Assembly (NCBI GenBank): GCA_025449935.1
Contig: JANWIJ010000013.1
Location: 1-64,000 of the forward strand
Direction: 5' to 3'
Length of the DNA stretch: 64,000 nt
Source: Chitinophagaceae bacterium
GTDB lineage: Bacteria > Bacteroidota > Bacteroidia > Chitinophagales > Chitinophagaceae
Under the pieces are notes generated by a model. It made no database searches. It saw nothing but the letters and a program-made list of their open reading frames with translations, and had not been told where the DNA came from. The position numbers were made by a program, and so were the translations under genes. This document shows positions 9,280 to 18,316 of the stretch, piece by piece. Positions within the stretch are counted from its first letter, which is position 1, and each line of letters starts with the position of its first letter.

Positions 9280-9774
9280 ATGAATATTTCCCTGGTTGTA
9301 GCCGCAGCAACGAACAATGGCATCGGGAAAGATGGGAAAATGCCCTGGCACTTACCCAATGACATGAAGCATTTTAAAAATGTTACCTGGGGCATGCCTG
9401 TTATCATGGGGCGCAAGACTTTTGAATCGCTCGGGAAGGTTTTGCCGGGCAGACAAAACATCGTGGTCTCCCGGCAGGCGGGGTGGAACCAGCCGGGGAC
9501 GGTGGTGGTTAAAAGTATTGACGATGGTTTGTTTGTCGCCACTGAAACAGACGCAAAGGAAGTGATGGTGATCGGTGGCGGAGAAGTATATAAAGCACTT
9601 TTTGACAGGGCCAAACGTATTTACCTGACCCGCGTGGAAGCAGAACCCGAGGCGGATACCTTTTTTCCTTCCCTGGACCCTTCATGGTGGTACCTGGCCA
9701 GCCAGAAGAACCATGAGGCGGATGAAAAGAACCCATTTAATTATTCCTTCCAGGTCTGGGAGAGAATAACCTGA
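9280..9774 (+). CDS. folA: Dihydrofolate reductase
   Basis: 164 residues. Reduces dihydrofolate to tetrahydrofolate with NADPH. Family motifs: NISLVVAAATNNGIGKDGKMPWHLPNDM (N-terminal strand and Trp/Pro loop, Asp in LPND as catalytic acid), IMGRKTFESLG, and VIGGGEVYKAL. The ATG at 9280 is chosen because DHFRs begin right before the ISLVVA strand; an upstream TTG in frame at 9253 overlaps the promoter box. Paired with thyA upstream and a methyltransferase 19 bases downstream. Confidence 0.97.
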   Translation: MNISLVVAAATNNGIGKDGKMPWHLPNDMKHFKNVTWGMPVIMGRKTFESLGKVLPGRQNIVVSRQAGWNQPGTVVVKSIDDGLFVATETDAKEVMVIGGGEVYKALFDRAKRIYLTRVEAEPEADTFFPSLDPSWWYLASQKNHEADEKNPFNYSFQVWERIT

Positions 9775-9781
9775 TGATATT

Positions 9782-9789
9782 TATTTTTG
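9782..9789 (+). promoter_or_regulatory. -7 box 4 nt before the methyltransferase start
   Basis: TATTTTTG, exact TAnnTTTG match; only ATTC separates it from the ATG at 9794. If used, the transcript would be leaderless. Confidence 0.45.
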
Positions 9790-9793
9790 ATTC

Positions 9794-10594
9794 ATGTATT
9801 CCAAATGGCAGCTCGCCAGGAAATATCTTAATTATTACTTCAGCGCTTCCAGCCGTGATGGCCATGGGGTTCATTCCCCGTTTGTTTTTGATTTCATACA
9901 GAAAGTGTTAACTGATAAACACCTGTATCCAGCCTACAAAAGGGTGGAAGCTTTACGCTCCAAATTAAAAGATGACACCCGGATGATTACTGTGCAGGAT
10001 TATGGCGCTGGATCTGTGATTGACAAAAAAGACCAGCGCAGCCTGGCTTCTATTGCTAAAAATGCAGTTAAGCCAAAAAAATTCGGACAACTGCTTTTCA
10101 GGATGGCCCGGCATTACCAGCCCGCAGTTATACTGGAACTTGGCACGTCGCTGGGTATCACCACGTCCTATCTTTCCCTGGCAAGACCAACGGCGAGGAT
10201 AATAACGCTGGAAGGTGCCCGCTCCATAGCGGAAGTTGCCAGGAATAATTTTGAAAAGGTACTACCGCTCAAAAATATTTCTGTCGTGGAAGGAAATTTC
10301 GAAAACACACTGGCAGCTGTGCTTGAAAATGAAAAAGAAGTCGATATGGCTTTTATCGATGGTAATCACCGCCGGGAACCGACAGAAAGGTATTTTCAGC
10401 AATTACTCGCCAAAACTCATAATGAATCGATCCTGCTGTTTGATGATATTCACTGGAGCCGGGAAATGGAAGAAGCCTGGGAAACCATCAAATCCCATCC
10501 TTCAGTCCGCGGCAGTATTGATCTTTTCTTTACCGGGATCATCTTATTCCGGAAAGAATTCAAAGAGAAACGGCATTTCGTTATCCGGTTTTAA
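9794..10594 (+). CDS. Class I SAM-dependent methyltransferase
   Basis: 266 residues. The SAM-binding motif I is ILELGTSLGITTSYLS (about residues 114-129), followed by IITLEG (acidic residue for the ribose), VVEGNF and MAFIDGNHR, the order of a Rossmann-fold O-methyltransferase-like enzyme. The N-terminal ~90 residues, with GVHSPFVFDFI, form a helical extension. The substrate cannot be told from sequence. It sits between folA and the transhydrogenase genes. Confidence 0.85.
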   Translation: MYSKWQLARKYLNYYFSASSRDGHGVHSPFVFDFIQKVLTDKHLYPAYKRVEALRSKLKDDTRMITVQDYGAGSVIDKKDQRSLASIAKNAVKPKKFGQLLFRMARHYQPAVILELGTSLGITTSYLSLARPTARIITLEGARSIAEVARNNFEKVLPLKNISVVEGNFENTLAAVLENEKEVDMAFIDGNHRREPTERYFQQLLAKTHNESILLFDDIHWSREMEEAWETIKSHPSVRGSIDLFFTGIILFRKEFKEKRHFVIRF

Positions 10595-10642
10595 AAATCA
10601 GTATCTTCGGCACTATCTATAAAAAACCTATTCAAGCGATTT

Positions 10643-11752
10643 ATGACGATTGGCATTCTAAAAGAACCGGCCCATGAAACAAGAGTGTCACTGCTGGCTG
10701 AGGCCGTTGGCACACTCGTCAAAAAAGGAATTACTGTTGTTATAGAAGAAGGCGCCGGCGGGAAAGCATTCTGCAGTGACGCGGATTACAGGAGTGCCGG
10801 TGGACAGGTAATTAACCGGGCCGGTGTTTTATCCCAGGCAGATATTATTTTAAGCATTCATGAGCCTGCACCCGGTGAAATAGAACAGTTACGCACAAAA
10901 ATCCTGGTCGGAACCTATCACCCTTTATTTAATGTGGGCCTGATGAAGCAGTGGGCAGCGGCAGGCATAACATCCTTTTCGCTGGATATGCTTCCAAGGA
11001 CTACCCGGGCCCAGGCCATGGACGTGCTGAGTTCGCAGGCAAATATTGCAGGGTATAAAGCCGTATTAACGGCGGCCAACCTCTATCCCCGTTATTTTCC
11101 CATGTTTATGACTGCTGCGGGCAGCATCAAACCTGCAAAAGCACTGATACTCGGGGCAGGTGTAGCTGGGTTACAGGCTGTAGCAACGGCCAGGAGGCTG
11201 GGTGCTGTAGTGGAGGTTTTTGATACAAGACCTGCCGTAAAAGAAGAGGTGATAAGTCTCGGCGCAAAATTCATTGAAGTAGAAGGAGCAGCGGATGCCT
11301 CCAAAGCAGGGGGATACGCGGTGGAGCAACCGGAAGAATTCATGCAACGCCAGAAAGCTAAAATCGCAGAGAGTATCGCCAAAGCCGATATTGTGATTAC
11401 CACGGCGCAGATACCCGGTAAAAAAGCGCCCATACTTATTACTGAAGAAATGATAAAGGCGATGCGGTATGGTTCCGTGATCGTCGATTTGGCCGCAGCG
11501 ACGGGAGGCAACACCCCTATTACAAAGAACAATGAAACCGTTATATATAATGGCGTCAGCATTATCGGGAATTCAAATCTTTCTTCGACAATGCCTGCTG
11601 ATGCCAGCAGGATGTATGGAAAGAATATCCTGAATTTTTTGCAGCTGATTACCAGCAAAGAAGGAAACATCAACCTGAACTGGGAAGATGACCTCGTGAA
11701 AGGAAGTTGTATAACGCATGGAGGTGGAGTATTGCATGAGCGTGTAAAATAA
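10643..11752 (+). CDS. pntAA: NAD(P) transhydrogenase alpha subunit, part 1 (soluble NAD domain)
   Basis: 369 residues. Domain I of the proton-translocating transhydrogenase, related to alanine dehydrogenase: N-terminal EPAHETRVSL motif, NAD-binding Rossmann motif ALILGAGVAGLQAVATARRLGA (about residues 165-185). It binds NAD(H) and exchanges hydride with NADP(H) bound by PntB, driven by the proton gradient. First gene of the three-gene form (pntAA, pntAB, pntB) in which the E. coli alpha chain is split. A TATCTTCG near-match promoter box lies at 10602-10609. Gap of 76 bases to pntAB. Confidence 0.96.
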   Translation: MTIGILKEPAHETRVSLLAEAVGTLVKKGITVVIEEGAGGKAFCSDADYRSAGGQVINRAGVLSQADIILSIHEPAPGEIEQLRTKILVGTYHPLFNVGLMKQWAAAGITSFSLDMLPRTTRAQAMDVLSSQANIAGYKAVLTAANLYPRYFPMFMTAAGSIKPAKALILGAGVAGLQAVATARRLGAVVEVFDTRPAVKEEVISLGAKFIEVEGAADASKAGGYAVEQPEEFMQRQKAKIAESIAKADIVITTAQIPGKKAPILITEEMIKAMRYGSVIVDLAAATGGNTPITKNNETVIYNGVSIIGNSNLSSTMPADASRMYGKNILNFLQLITSKEGNINLNWEDDLVKGSCITHGGGVLHERVK

Positions 11753-11828
11753 TTTGAAAAGGAGAAAGGGGGAGGGGTAATAGCAAATTCAATATTTCCA
11801 GCTTGTATAATTTCAAAATATAGTTCGT

Positions 11829-12143
11829 ATGGATACACTTTTAAACTGGATAACGGCTAACCAGCAGATCATTTACATTGTTATCCTGATGATTTTTGTG
11901 GGTATTGAAGTGATTGGGCGTGTACCCAGCGTATTGCATACGCCATTGATGAGCGGTGCCAATGCTATTCACGGGGTAGTGATTATCGGGGCAATCATTG
12001 TGATGGGGAAAGCGGAGCATGATAATTACCTGGCATTGATACTCGGTTTCCTGGCCGTGATATTGGGGACATTGAACGTGGTGGGGGGCTTTGTTGTAAC
12101 CGACAGGATGCTGGAAATGTTTAAAAAGAAGAAAAAGAATTAA
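11829..12143 (+). CDS. pntAB: NAD(P) transhydrogenase alpha subunit, part 2 (membrane)
   Basis: 104 residues with three hydrophobic helices (about 12-32, 45-62, 69-90) and the GANAIHGVVIIGAI motif of transhydrogenase domain II. It forms part of the membrane proton channel together with PntB. Ends in a lysine-rich tail. 33 bases separate it from pntB. Confidence 0.95.
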   Translation: MDTLLNWITANQQIIYIVILMIFVGIEVIGRVPSVLHTPLMSGANAIHGVVIIGAIIVMGKAEHDNYLALILGFLAVILGTLNVVGGFVVTDRMLEMFKKKKKN

Positions 12144-12176
12144 GGTTTACAGGATTAAAAGATCAAGCGGTCAACT

Positions 12177-13646
12177 ATGGAATTCAACATACTTACACTT
12201 TGTTATTTAATCGGTTCCGTCACCTTTATTATTGGGTTGAAAATGCTGTCCAACCCGGCCAATGCCAGGCAGGGAAATCTCATCGCTGCGGGTGGGATGG
12301 TGATCGCGATCCTGGGAACTATTTTTTTGTACCGGGATGAGGCGGGTAACAAACTGCATAACCACGGCTGGATATTCGGAGGCATTATTATCGGGTCCAT
12401 TGTTGGCACACTCGCCGCCAGGAAGGTTAAAATGACCGCGATGCCAGAGATGGTGAGTATGTTCAATGGAATGGGCGGAGCCTGTGCCGCATTAATATCA
12501 GTTGTTGAGTTTAACCACCTGGTTAAAGAGGCTGCTTTAAATTCCGGGACAGGTGTTTTATATCCCCCCCTGAGTGATCTTGCAAACAATGACAGTAGCC
12601 TGGTGATGCCGGCTGGCCAGTTATTGATCATCCTGTTGGGGCTGATAATCGGTTCCGTTTCTTTTGCAGGCAGCATGATAGCCTGGGGAAAATTAAATGG
12701 AGGGATTAAAGATTTTTCATTCAAAGGCCAGCATATTTTCAATATCGTATTGTTGCTGGTTATTTTGGGATTGGCTGTTTTCCTGGTTGCGGAAACGCCT
12801 TCAGGCAGTCGTATTATCTTCTATATAATTTTTGCATTATCGTTACTGTATGGGGTATTCTTTGTCTTCCCGATCGGGGGAGCCGATATGCCGGTGGTCA
12901 TTTCTTTATTGAATTCTTTTACAGGAGTAGCGGCGGCCTGCGGTGGTTTCCTGTATGATAATAAAGTGATGCTGACCGGGGGTATCCTGGTGGGTGCAGC
13001 CGGAACATTGCTGACGATCCTGATGTGTAAAGCCATGAACCGTTCCCTCGCCAATGTACTGATCGGTTCGTTTGGCGGGGATAAAACCGGGGCAGGCAGT
13101 ACCAAACAACAGGGTGCCTACAAAGAAATTTCACTGAGTGACGCGGCGGTGGTGATGGCTTACGCCAATAAGGTTATCATCGTTCCGGGTTATGGACTGG
13201 CCGTGGCACAGGCGCAACACGCCTGTCATGACCTGGAGAAAATATTGAACGACAAAGGGGTGGATGTGCGGTATGCTATCCATCCAGTAGCCGGACGGAT
13301 GCCGGGTCATATGAATGTATTGCTGGCTGAAGCTGATGTGAGTTATGAGAAGCTGCAAGAGATGGAAGAAGCCAATGAAGAATTTCCCTCTACCGATGTT
13401 GTGCTTGTACTTGGTGCCAATGATGTGGTGAACCCGGCTGCCAAAACAGATCCCGCTTCTCCCATCTATGGGATGCCTATACTGGATGTTGAAATGGCCA
13501 AGCTGGTTATTGTAAACAAACGAAGTATGAAACCGGGTTACGCCGGGATTGAAAATGACCTTTTCTTCCAGAAAAAAACGTCCATGTTGTTCGGGGACGC
13601 TAAGAAAGTATTACAGGATTTAATCGGGGAAATAAAAAACCTTTAG
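12177..13646 (+). CDS. pntB: NAD(P) transhydrogenase beta subunit
   Basis: 489 residues: an N-terminal membrane region with about nine hydrophobic helices (residues 1-290) and a C-terminal NADP(H)-binding domain III (about 315-489) with the motif VIIVPGYGLAVAQAQH, followed by VRYAIHPVAGRMPGHMNVLLAEA and VLVLGANDVVNP. Together with PntAA/PntAB it reduces NADP+ with NADH at the cost of proton entry, supplying NADPH, for example to the folate reductase encoded upstream. The stop is 23 bases before the M28 peptidase ATG. Confidence 0.97.
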   Translation: MEFNILTLCYLIGSVTFIIGLKMLSNPANARQGNLIAAGGMVIAILGTIFLYRDEAGNKLHNHGWIFGGIIIGSIVGTLAARKVKMTAMPEMVSMFNGMGGACAALISVVEFNHLVKEAALNSGTGVLYPPLSDLANNDSSLVMPAGQLLIILLGLIIGSVSFAGSMIAWGKLNGGIKDFSFKGQHIFNIVLLLVILGLAVFLVAETPSGSRIIFYIIFALSLLYGVFFVFPIGGADMPVVISLLNSFTGVAAACGGFLYDNKVMLTGGILVGAAGTLLTILMCKAMNRSLANVLIGSFGGDKTGAGSTKQQGAYKEISLSDAAVVMAYANKVIIVPGYGLAVAQAQHACHDLEKILNDKGVDVRYAIHPVAGRMPGHMNVLLAEADVSYEKLQEMEEANEEFPSTDVVLVLGANDVVNPAAKTDPASPIYGMPILDVEMAKLVIVNKRSMKPGYAGIENDLFFQKKTSMLFGDAKKVLQDLIGEIKNL

Positions 13647-13669
13647 TTTACTTGATAAAGCCAGCTAAA

Positions 13670-15916
13670 ATGAAAAGACATATAGCCTGCCTGTTGGCAG
13701 CTTCGTTCGTATTTGGAACCATCATTTCTGCCCAGCAAAAACTAATGGGTTTTACCGATGCCAATGCATCCAGTCAAATGGGTTGGGAAAAAGAATTTGA
13801 TGCACAATTAAGTGCGAAAAACCAGGATACCTGGATGCAGTTCCTTACTTCACACCCGCATCATATAGGATCTCCACAGGGCAGGAAAAATGCTGAGTAC
13901 ATGGCGGGGCTTTTCCGGTCCTGGGGTTATCAAACAGAAATTGCTGAGTATGATGTTTTATTTCCTACACCAAAAACCCGGATACTGGAATTATTGGGCA
14001 ATAAGCCATATAAAGCAAAACTGGAAGAGCCGGCATTGATGGAAGACAAGACCAGCGGACAAAAGGGGGAACAATTGCCTTCTTATAACGCCTATTCGGC
14101 CGATGGAGATGTAACCGCGGAACTGGTGTTTGTCAACCGGGGCATTCCTGCTGATTATGAAGAACTGGAAAAAATGGGAATCAGTGTGAAAGGCAAAATT
14201 GTCATTGCAAAATATGGCGGATCATGGAGAGGAATAAAACCAAAGGTTGCGGCGGAGCATGGCGCCATTGGTTGTATTATTTATTCTGACCCGGAAGATG
14301 ACGGCTATGCCCAGGGTGATGTATACCCTGCAGGTGCCTTTCGTCCAAAGGACGGTGTTCAGCGTGGTTCGGTGATGGATATGCCTGTTTATCCAGGCGA
14401 TCCATTAACACCGGGGGTGGGAGCAACAAAGGAGGCAAAGCGGTTGAACAGGAGTGAGGCGATTACGATAATGAAAATTCCTGTATTGCCAATTTCTTAT
14501 GAAGACGCATTGCCGTTACTGCAGTCTTTAAGCGGGCCCGTGGTTCCTGCTGCCTGGCGGGGTGGATTGCCCATTACCTACCATGCAGGACCCGGCAAAG
14601 AAAAAGTGCATCTGAAATTACAATTCAACTGGGACATAAAAACATTGTATAACGTAATTGCAAAATTGCCGGGAACTGAATTACCGGATGAGTGGATCAT
14701 CAGGGGAAATCATCATGATGGTTGGGTGAATGGAGCAGCAGATCCCATAAGTGGCATGGTGGCAGAAATGGATGAGGCAAAAGCTATCGGGGAATTGGTG
14801 AAAAAAGGATTTAAGCTAAAACGCACATTGGTTTACTGTGCGTGGGATGGCGAAGAGCAGGGTTTGTTGGGATCTACTGAATGGGCTGAAGATCACCAGG
14901 AGGAGTTACGTAAAAAAGCAGTGGCTTACATTAATACGGATGGCAATAGCCGTGGATTTGTAAATGCTGCCGGTTCGCATACATTAGAACCTTTCTTTAA
15001 TGAAATTGCGAATGAAGTAATTGACCCGCAAACCGGTGTAAGTATAAAAGAAAGAAAATACGGTTCTGATTTTGTGAAGGCTGATAAAACGGCAAGGACT
15101 AAGTTGACCGGCAATAAAAATATCAAGCTGGGGGCGTTGGGTGCAGGTTCTGACTGGTCGGGCTTTTTGCAGTTCCTGGGGGTTGCTTCCCTCCATCTTT
15201 GTTTTAGCGGTGAAGGTAACGGCGGGGAATATCATTCTATTTATGATTCTTATGATCATTTCATAAAATTTAAAGATCCCGGCTTTCAATATGGCATTGC
15301 GCTTTCAAAAACGGCCGGGAGGGTAATGATGAGAATGGCAAATGCTGAAGTACTGCCTATTGACTTTAATAGTTTTTATAAAACAGTATCTGAATACGTC
15401 GCTGAGTTAAAAACATTGCTTGATAATACCAGGGCCGAAACGGAACAGGAAAACAAAATGATCCAGGATAAATTTTATGACCTCGCAAAAGATCCCACGA
15501 AAGGGTTTCAATCTCCTAAAATAAAAGAGGGGGTTCCCTTTTTAAATTTCAGCGGGCTGGAGAATGCCCTGGTGCAATTAAAGGCAAGCACAGAAGAATT
15601 TCAAAAACTGTATGGAACGGGTACACAGTTATCTGCCGATAAGCAAAAACAATTAAATGAAATTTTGTACAAAGTTGAAAGGAGCCTGATTAATGAAAAA
15701 GGGTTGCCCCGGCGATCATGGTATAAACACCAGGTGTATGCTCCCGGGTATTATACGGGGTACGGGGTAAAAACATTGCCTGGCATTCGGGAGGGGATTG
15801 AACAGCGAAACTGGAAGGAAACCCAGGAAAACATTGAGATCGTTTCAAAAACAATGGAGGCATATGCAACACAGGTACAACAGGCAACAGCGATCATTGT
15901 AAAAAAGCCTTTTTAA
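13670..15916 (+). CDS. M28 zinc peptidase, glutamate carboxypeptidase II-like, secreted
   Basis: 748 residues. Signal peptide to about residue 25 (ISAQ). PA (protease-associated) domain about 120-270, M28 peptidase domain about 320-540, C-terminal transferrin-receptor-like dimerisation domain to the end: the layout of PSMA/NAALADase. Zinc ligands are visible at His348, Asp358, Glu396 (with catalytic Glu395), Asp424 and His522, with the same 10-residue His-Asp spacing as the human enzyme. It would release C-terminal residues from peptides in the periplasm or outside. ATG 13670 is preferred to the upstream TTG 13652 because the signal peptide starts there. It may be co-transcribed with pntB. 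Confidence 0.92.
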   Translation: MKRHIACLLAASFVFGTIISAQQKLMGFTDANASSQMGWEKEFDAQLSAKNQDTWMQFLTSHPHHIGSPQGRKNAEYMAGLFRSWGYQTEIAEYDVLFPTPKTRILELLGNKPYKAKLEEPALMEDKTSGQKGEQLPSYNAYSADGDVTAELVFVNRGIPADYEELEKMGISVKGKIVIAKYGGSWRGIKPKVAAEHGAIGCIIYSDPEDDGYAQGDVYPAGAFRPKDGVQRGSVMDMPVYPGDPLTPGVGATKEAKRLNRSEAITIMKIPVLPISYEDALPLLQSLSGPVVPAAWRGGLPITYHAGPGKEKVHLKLQFNWDIKTLYNVIAKLPGTELPDEWIIRGNHHDGWVNGAADPISGMVAEMDEAKAIGELVKKGFKLKRTLVYCAWDGEEQGLLGSTEWAEDHQEELRKKAVAYINTDGNSRGFVNAAGSHTLEPFFNEIANEVIDPQTGVSIKERKYGSDFVKADKTARTKLTGNKNIKLGALGAGSDWSGFLQFLGVASLHLCFSGEGNGGEYHSIYDSYDHFIKFKDPGFQYGIALSKTAGRVMMRMANAEVLPIDFNSFYKTVSEYVAELKTLLDNTRAETEQENKMIQDKFYDLAKDPTKGFQSPKIKEGVPFLNFSGLENALVQLKASTEEFQKLYGTGTQLSADKQKQLNEILYKVERSLINEKGLPRRSWYKHQVYAPGYYTGYGVKTLPGIREGIEQRNWKETQENIEIVSKTMEAYATQVQQATAIIVKKPF

Positions 15917-15939
15917 GATCTCGTTCAGGCAGGAGTTCA

Positions 15940-15947
15940 TAGTTTTG
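15940..15947 (+). promoter_or_regulatory. -7 box 4 nt before the rRNA methyltransferase start
   Basis: TAGTTTTG, exact TAnnTTTG match; CGGA separates it from the ATG at 15952. Confidence 0.45.
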
Positions 15948-15951
15948 CGGA

Positions 15952-17301
15952 ATGAAATTACCTGAGCCGTTACTCCTTTCCCTTCGGCTGGCCAAAGGTT
16001 TCGATAAAGAGGCCTTTGAAAAAACACATTCCTCCGGGGCGCAAGTGGTATCGGTAAGGATAAACCCAGCAAAACCCGTCAGCGATTTTTCCCATTTTCA
16101 TTTTTCAGGTTACGGGATTCCCTGGTCGGATTTCGGTTATTACCTCCAGTCCCGTCCATCTTTCACCTTCGATCCCTTATTTCATGCGGGTTGTTATTAT
16201 GTGCAGGAAGCCAGCAGTATGTTCCTGGAGCAGGCATTGAAGCAAACGGTTGACCTGGCAGTGCCACTGAGAATTCTTGACCTGAGTGCAGCTCCCGGCG
16301 GGAAGTCAACACATATCCAATCATTAATATCGAAAGACAGTCTGCTCGTCAGCAATGATGTCATCCGCTCCAGGGCCAATATCTTAAAGGATAATATCAT
16401 TAAATGGGGCTGTGAAAATGTGGCAGTGACCAATAACGATCCGGCTCATTTTTCAAAAATGGAAAATTATTTCGATGTGGTGGTATTGGATGCTCCCTGC
16501 AGTGGCAGTGGCCTTTTCCGCAGGGACCCTGAAGCCATCAATGAATGGAGCCTGAATAGCGTACAGCTTTGCAGCCAGCGCCAGCAAAGAATTCTCGCGG
16601 ATATTTGGCCCGCATTAAAACACGATGGGGTACTGATTTATTCCACCTGTTCCTATTCCGCAGCAGAGGATGAGGAAATCTGTCAATGGATATCTGCTAA
16701 TTTTTCAGTGGAAAGCTGCCCGTTGACGATCAGGGAAGATTGGGGTATAATTGAATCATCCGGCGGTTACCGGTTTTGGCCGGATAAGGTTAAAGGCGAG
16801 GGTTTTTTCCTGGCCTGTTTCAGGAAAAAGGAAGGAGAGGCTGACCCGGTGGTAAGAATAAAAAGAAAACCCGCGGAGTTATCCGGGGGCCAGGTCCGGA
16901 TCATTGAAAACTGGGTGAAGAAAAAGGAAATGCGTTTTATTCCGCACCTGAACACCGTTTATTCGTGGCCGGAGAATCATTTTTCTAATTTTAGTTTTTT
17001 ACTGGAACAACTCCGGGTTATGTATGCAGGGGTATTAACAGGAGAACTGGTCCGCGATAAACTCGTGCCGGCTCATGCGCTTGCCATGAGTCACAAAGTT
17101 GCCAGTGAAATACCCCGGGCAGTATTGACGCCTGAACAATCCATCCAATACCTGCAACGAAAGGACCTGAAGATAGAAACATCCGGCAAGGGCTGGCAGC
17201 TGGTTACCTGCCAGCAGCAGCCGCTGGGATGGGTAAATGTTTTACATAACCGCATCAATAATTATTATCCGAAAGAACTGAGGATATTGAAGGATAATTA
17301 G
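15952..17301 (+). CDS. rRNA (cytosine-C5) methyltransferase, NOL1/NOP2/Sun (RsmF-like)
   Basis: 449 residues. The Rossmann methyltransferase core carries LDLSAAPGGKSTH (SAM binding), DAPCSGSG with Cys183 and YSTCSYS with Cys233, the two cysteines used by RNA m5C methyltransferases for release and catalysis. The C-terminal ~150 residues (from about 300) match the RsmF-type RNA-binding tail (two small domains ending in GWVNVLHNRINNYYPKELR). Probable target is 16S rRNA, by analogy with RsmF of E. coli; the exact position cannot be read from the sequence. Confidence 0.9.
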   Translation: MKLPEPLLLSLRLAKGFDKEAFEKTHSSGAQVVSVRINPAKPVSDFSHFHFSGYGIPWSDFGYYLQSRPSFTFDPLFHAGCYYVQEASSMFLEQALKQTVDLAVPLRILDLSAAPGGKSTHIQSLISKDSLLVSNDVIRSRANILKDNIIKWGCENVAVTNNDPAHFSKMENYFDVVVLDAPCSGSGLFRRDPEAINEWSLNSVQLCSQRQQRILADIWPALKHDGVLIYSTCSYSAAEDEEICQWISANFSVESCPLTIREDWGIIESSGGYRFWPDKVKGEGFFLACFRKKEGEADPVVRIKRKPAELSGGQVRIIENWVKKKEMRFIPHLNTVYSWPENHFSNFSFLLEQLRVMYAGVLTGELVRDKLVPAHALAMSHKVASEIPRAVLTPEQSIQYLQRKDLKIETSGKGWQLVTCQQQPLGWVNVLHNRINNYYPKELRILKDN

Positions 17302-17353
17302 GCGGTGATAAGAAGTAAAATTTCCACATCTTTGCAGGACAAATCTTATCAGT

Positions 17354-18304
17354 ATGAGGAAACTTATCCTGTATCTGTTGATCTTGTTCTCCTCCGTTCC
17401 CTTTACATCAGCCCAAAAGAATGATCTGTTGGCAAAGCACAATGATAAAGGGCTTTACCTTGAACATAAAGTGGTAGCGAAAGAAAGCTATTTCTCGGTT
17501 GGCAGAAAATACAGCGTTCATCCAAAAGCCCTGGCGACTTTTAATAACCTTGATATCAATAAGGGATTACAAATAGATCAGAAATTGAAGGTGCCCCTGA
17601 CCGATTCCAATTTTACGCAGCAGGGAAACAGCGGCACACCCGTGTATTACAAGACTGGAGCCAATGAAGGATTGGTGGGTGCCAGCAAGGCAAATAACAA
17701 CGTTGCCATTTCAAAACTCCGGGATTGGAATAATATTACGGGAGAGAACGTAAGCCCGGGAACTAAATTAATTATAGGTTTTTTGCAGAGCAAGGAACTG
17801 CCGTCTGTGACCATTGTGCCCAGGCCAAAAACGGAAGAGCCCGTGGCCAAAGCCGATGAAAAGAGCAAAAAAACCAACCCCGTGGTGGAAGAGAAACAGG
17901 AGGATGTAAAGGAGCCAAAGATTGAAGAAAAAAAAGTGGACCCCGTGGTCTCAAAGATTGATGTGAAACCCATTCTCACAGAGCAGGGGTATTTCAAAAA
18001 ACATTTTGAACAACAGGCGAAGACTTCGCCGGCATCAAAGAATGAGACCGTAACCGCGGGAATTTTTAAAACCACCAGTGGCTGGCAGGATGCAAAGTAT
18101 TACCTGCTGATAGACCAGTTGCAGCCCGGAACCATTGTAAAGATTATCAATCCAGGCAACAGTAAAGCCGTCTATGCAAAAGTGCTGGGACAAATGAGCG
18201 GCATCCGGCAAAACGAAGGACTGACCATCCGTATCAGTAACGCCGCAGCTTTTGCGCTCGAGATTTCGGAACAGGATAAATTTATTGTAAACGTTAATTA
18301 TTAA
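17354..18304 (+). CDS. Secreted LysM protein with RlpA-like C-terminal domain
   Basis: 316 residues. Signal peptide to FTSAQ (about 21). One clear LysM motif at ~38-78 (SYFSVGRKYSVHPKALATFNN...LQIDQKLKVPL) and a second, weaker one at ~95-140. A charged Lys/Glu/Pro-rich linker covers ~145-200. The last ~95 residues resemble the double-psi beta-barrel of RlpA-like proteins (GTIVKIINPGNSKAVYAKVLG). I infer that it binds peptidoglycan in the periplasm. It converges with fmt, leaving only 12 bases between the stops and no visible terminator. Confidence 0.82.
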   Translation: MRKLILYLLILFSSVPFTSAQKNDLLAKHNDKGLYLEHKVVAKESYFSVGRKYSVHPKALATFNNLDINKGLQIDQKLKVPLTDSNFTQQGNSGTPVYYKTGANEGLVGASKANNNVAISKLRDWNNITGENVSPGTKLIIGFLQSKELPSVTIVPRPKTEEPVAKADEKSKKTNPVVEEKQEDVKEPKIEEKKVDPVVSKIDVKPILTEQGYFKKHFEQQAKTSPASKNETVTAGIFKTTSGWQDAKYYLLIDQLQPGTIVKIINPGNSKAVYAKVLGQMSGIRQNEGLTIRISNAAAFALEISEQDKFIVNVNY

Positions 18305-18316
18305 GCAGGAAGAAAA

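Noticed and set aside
11092-11838. Long minus-strand frame opposite pntAA
   Set aside because: Mirror of the well-supported pntAA frame, without signal, domain or promoter of its own.
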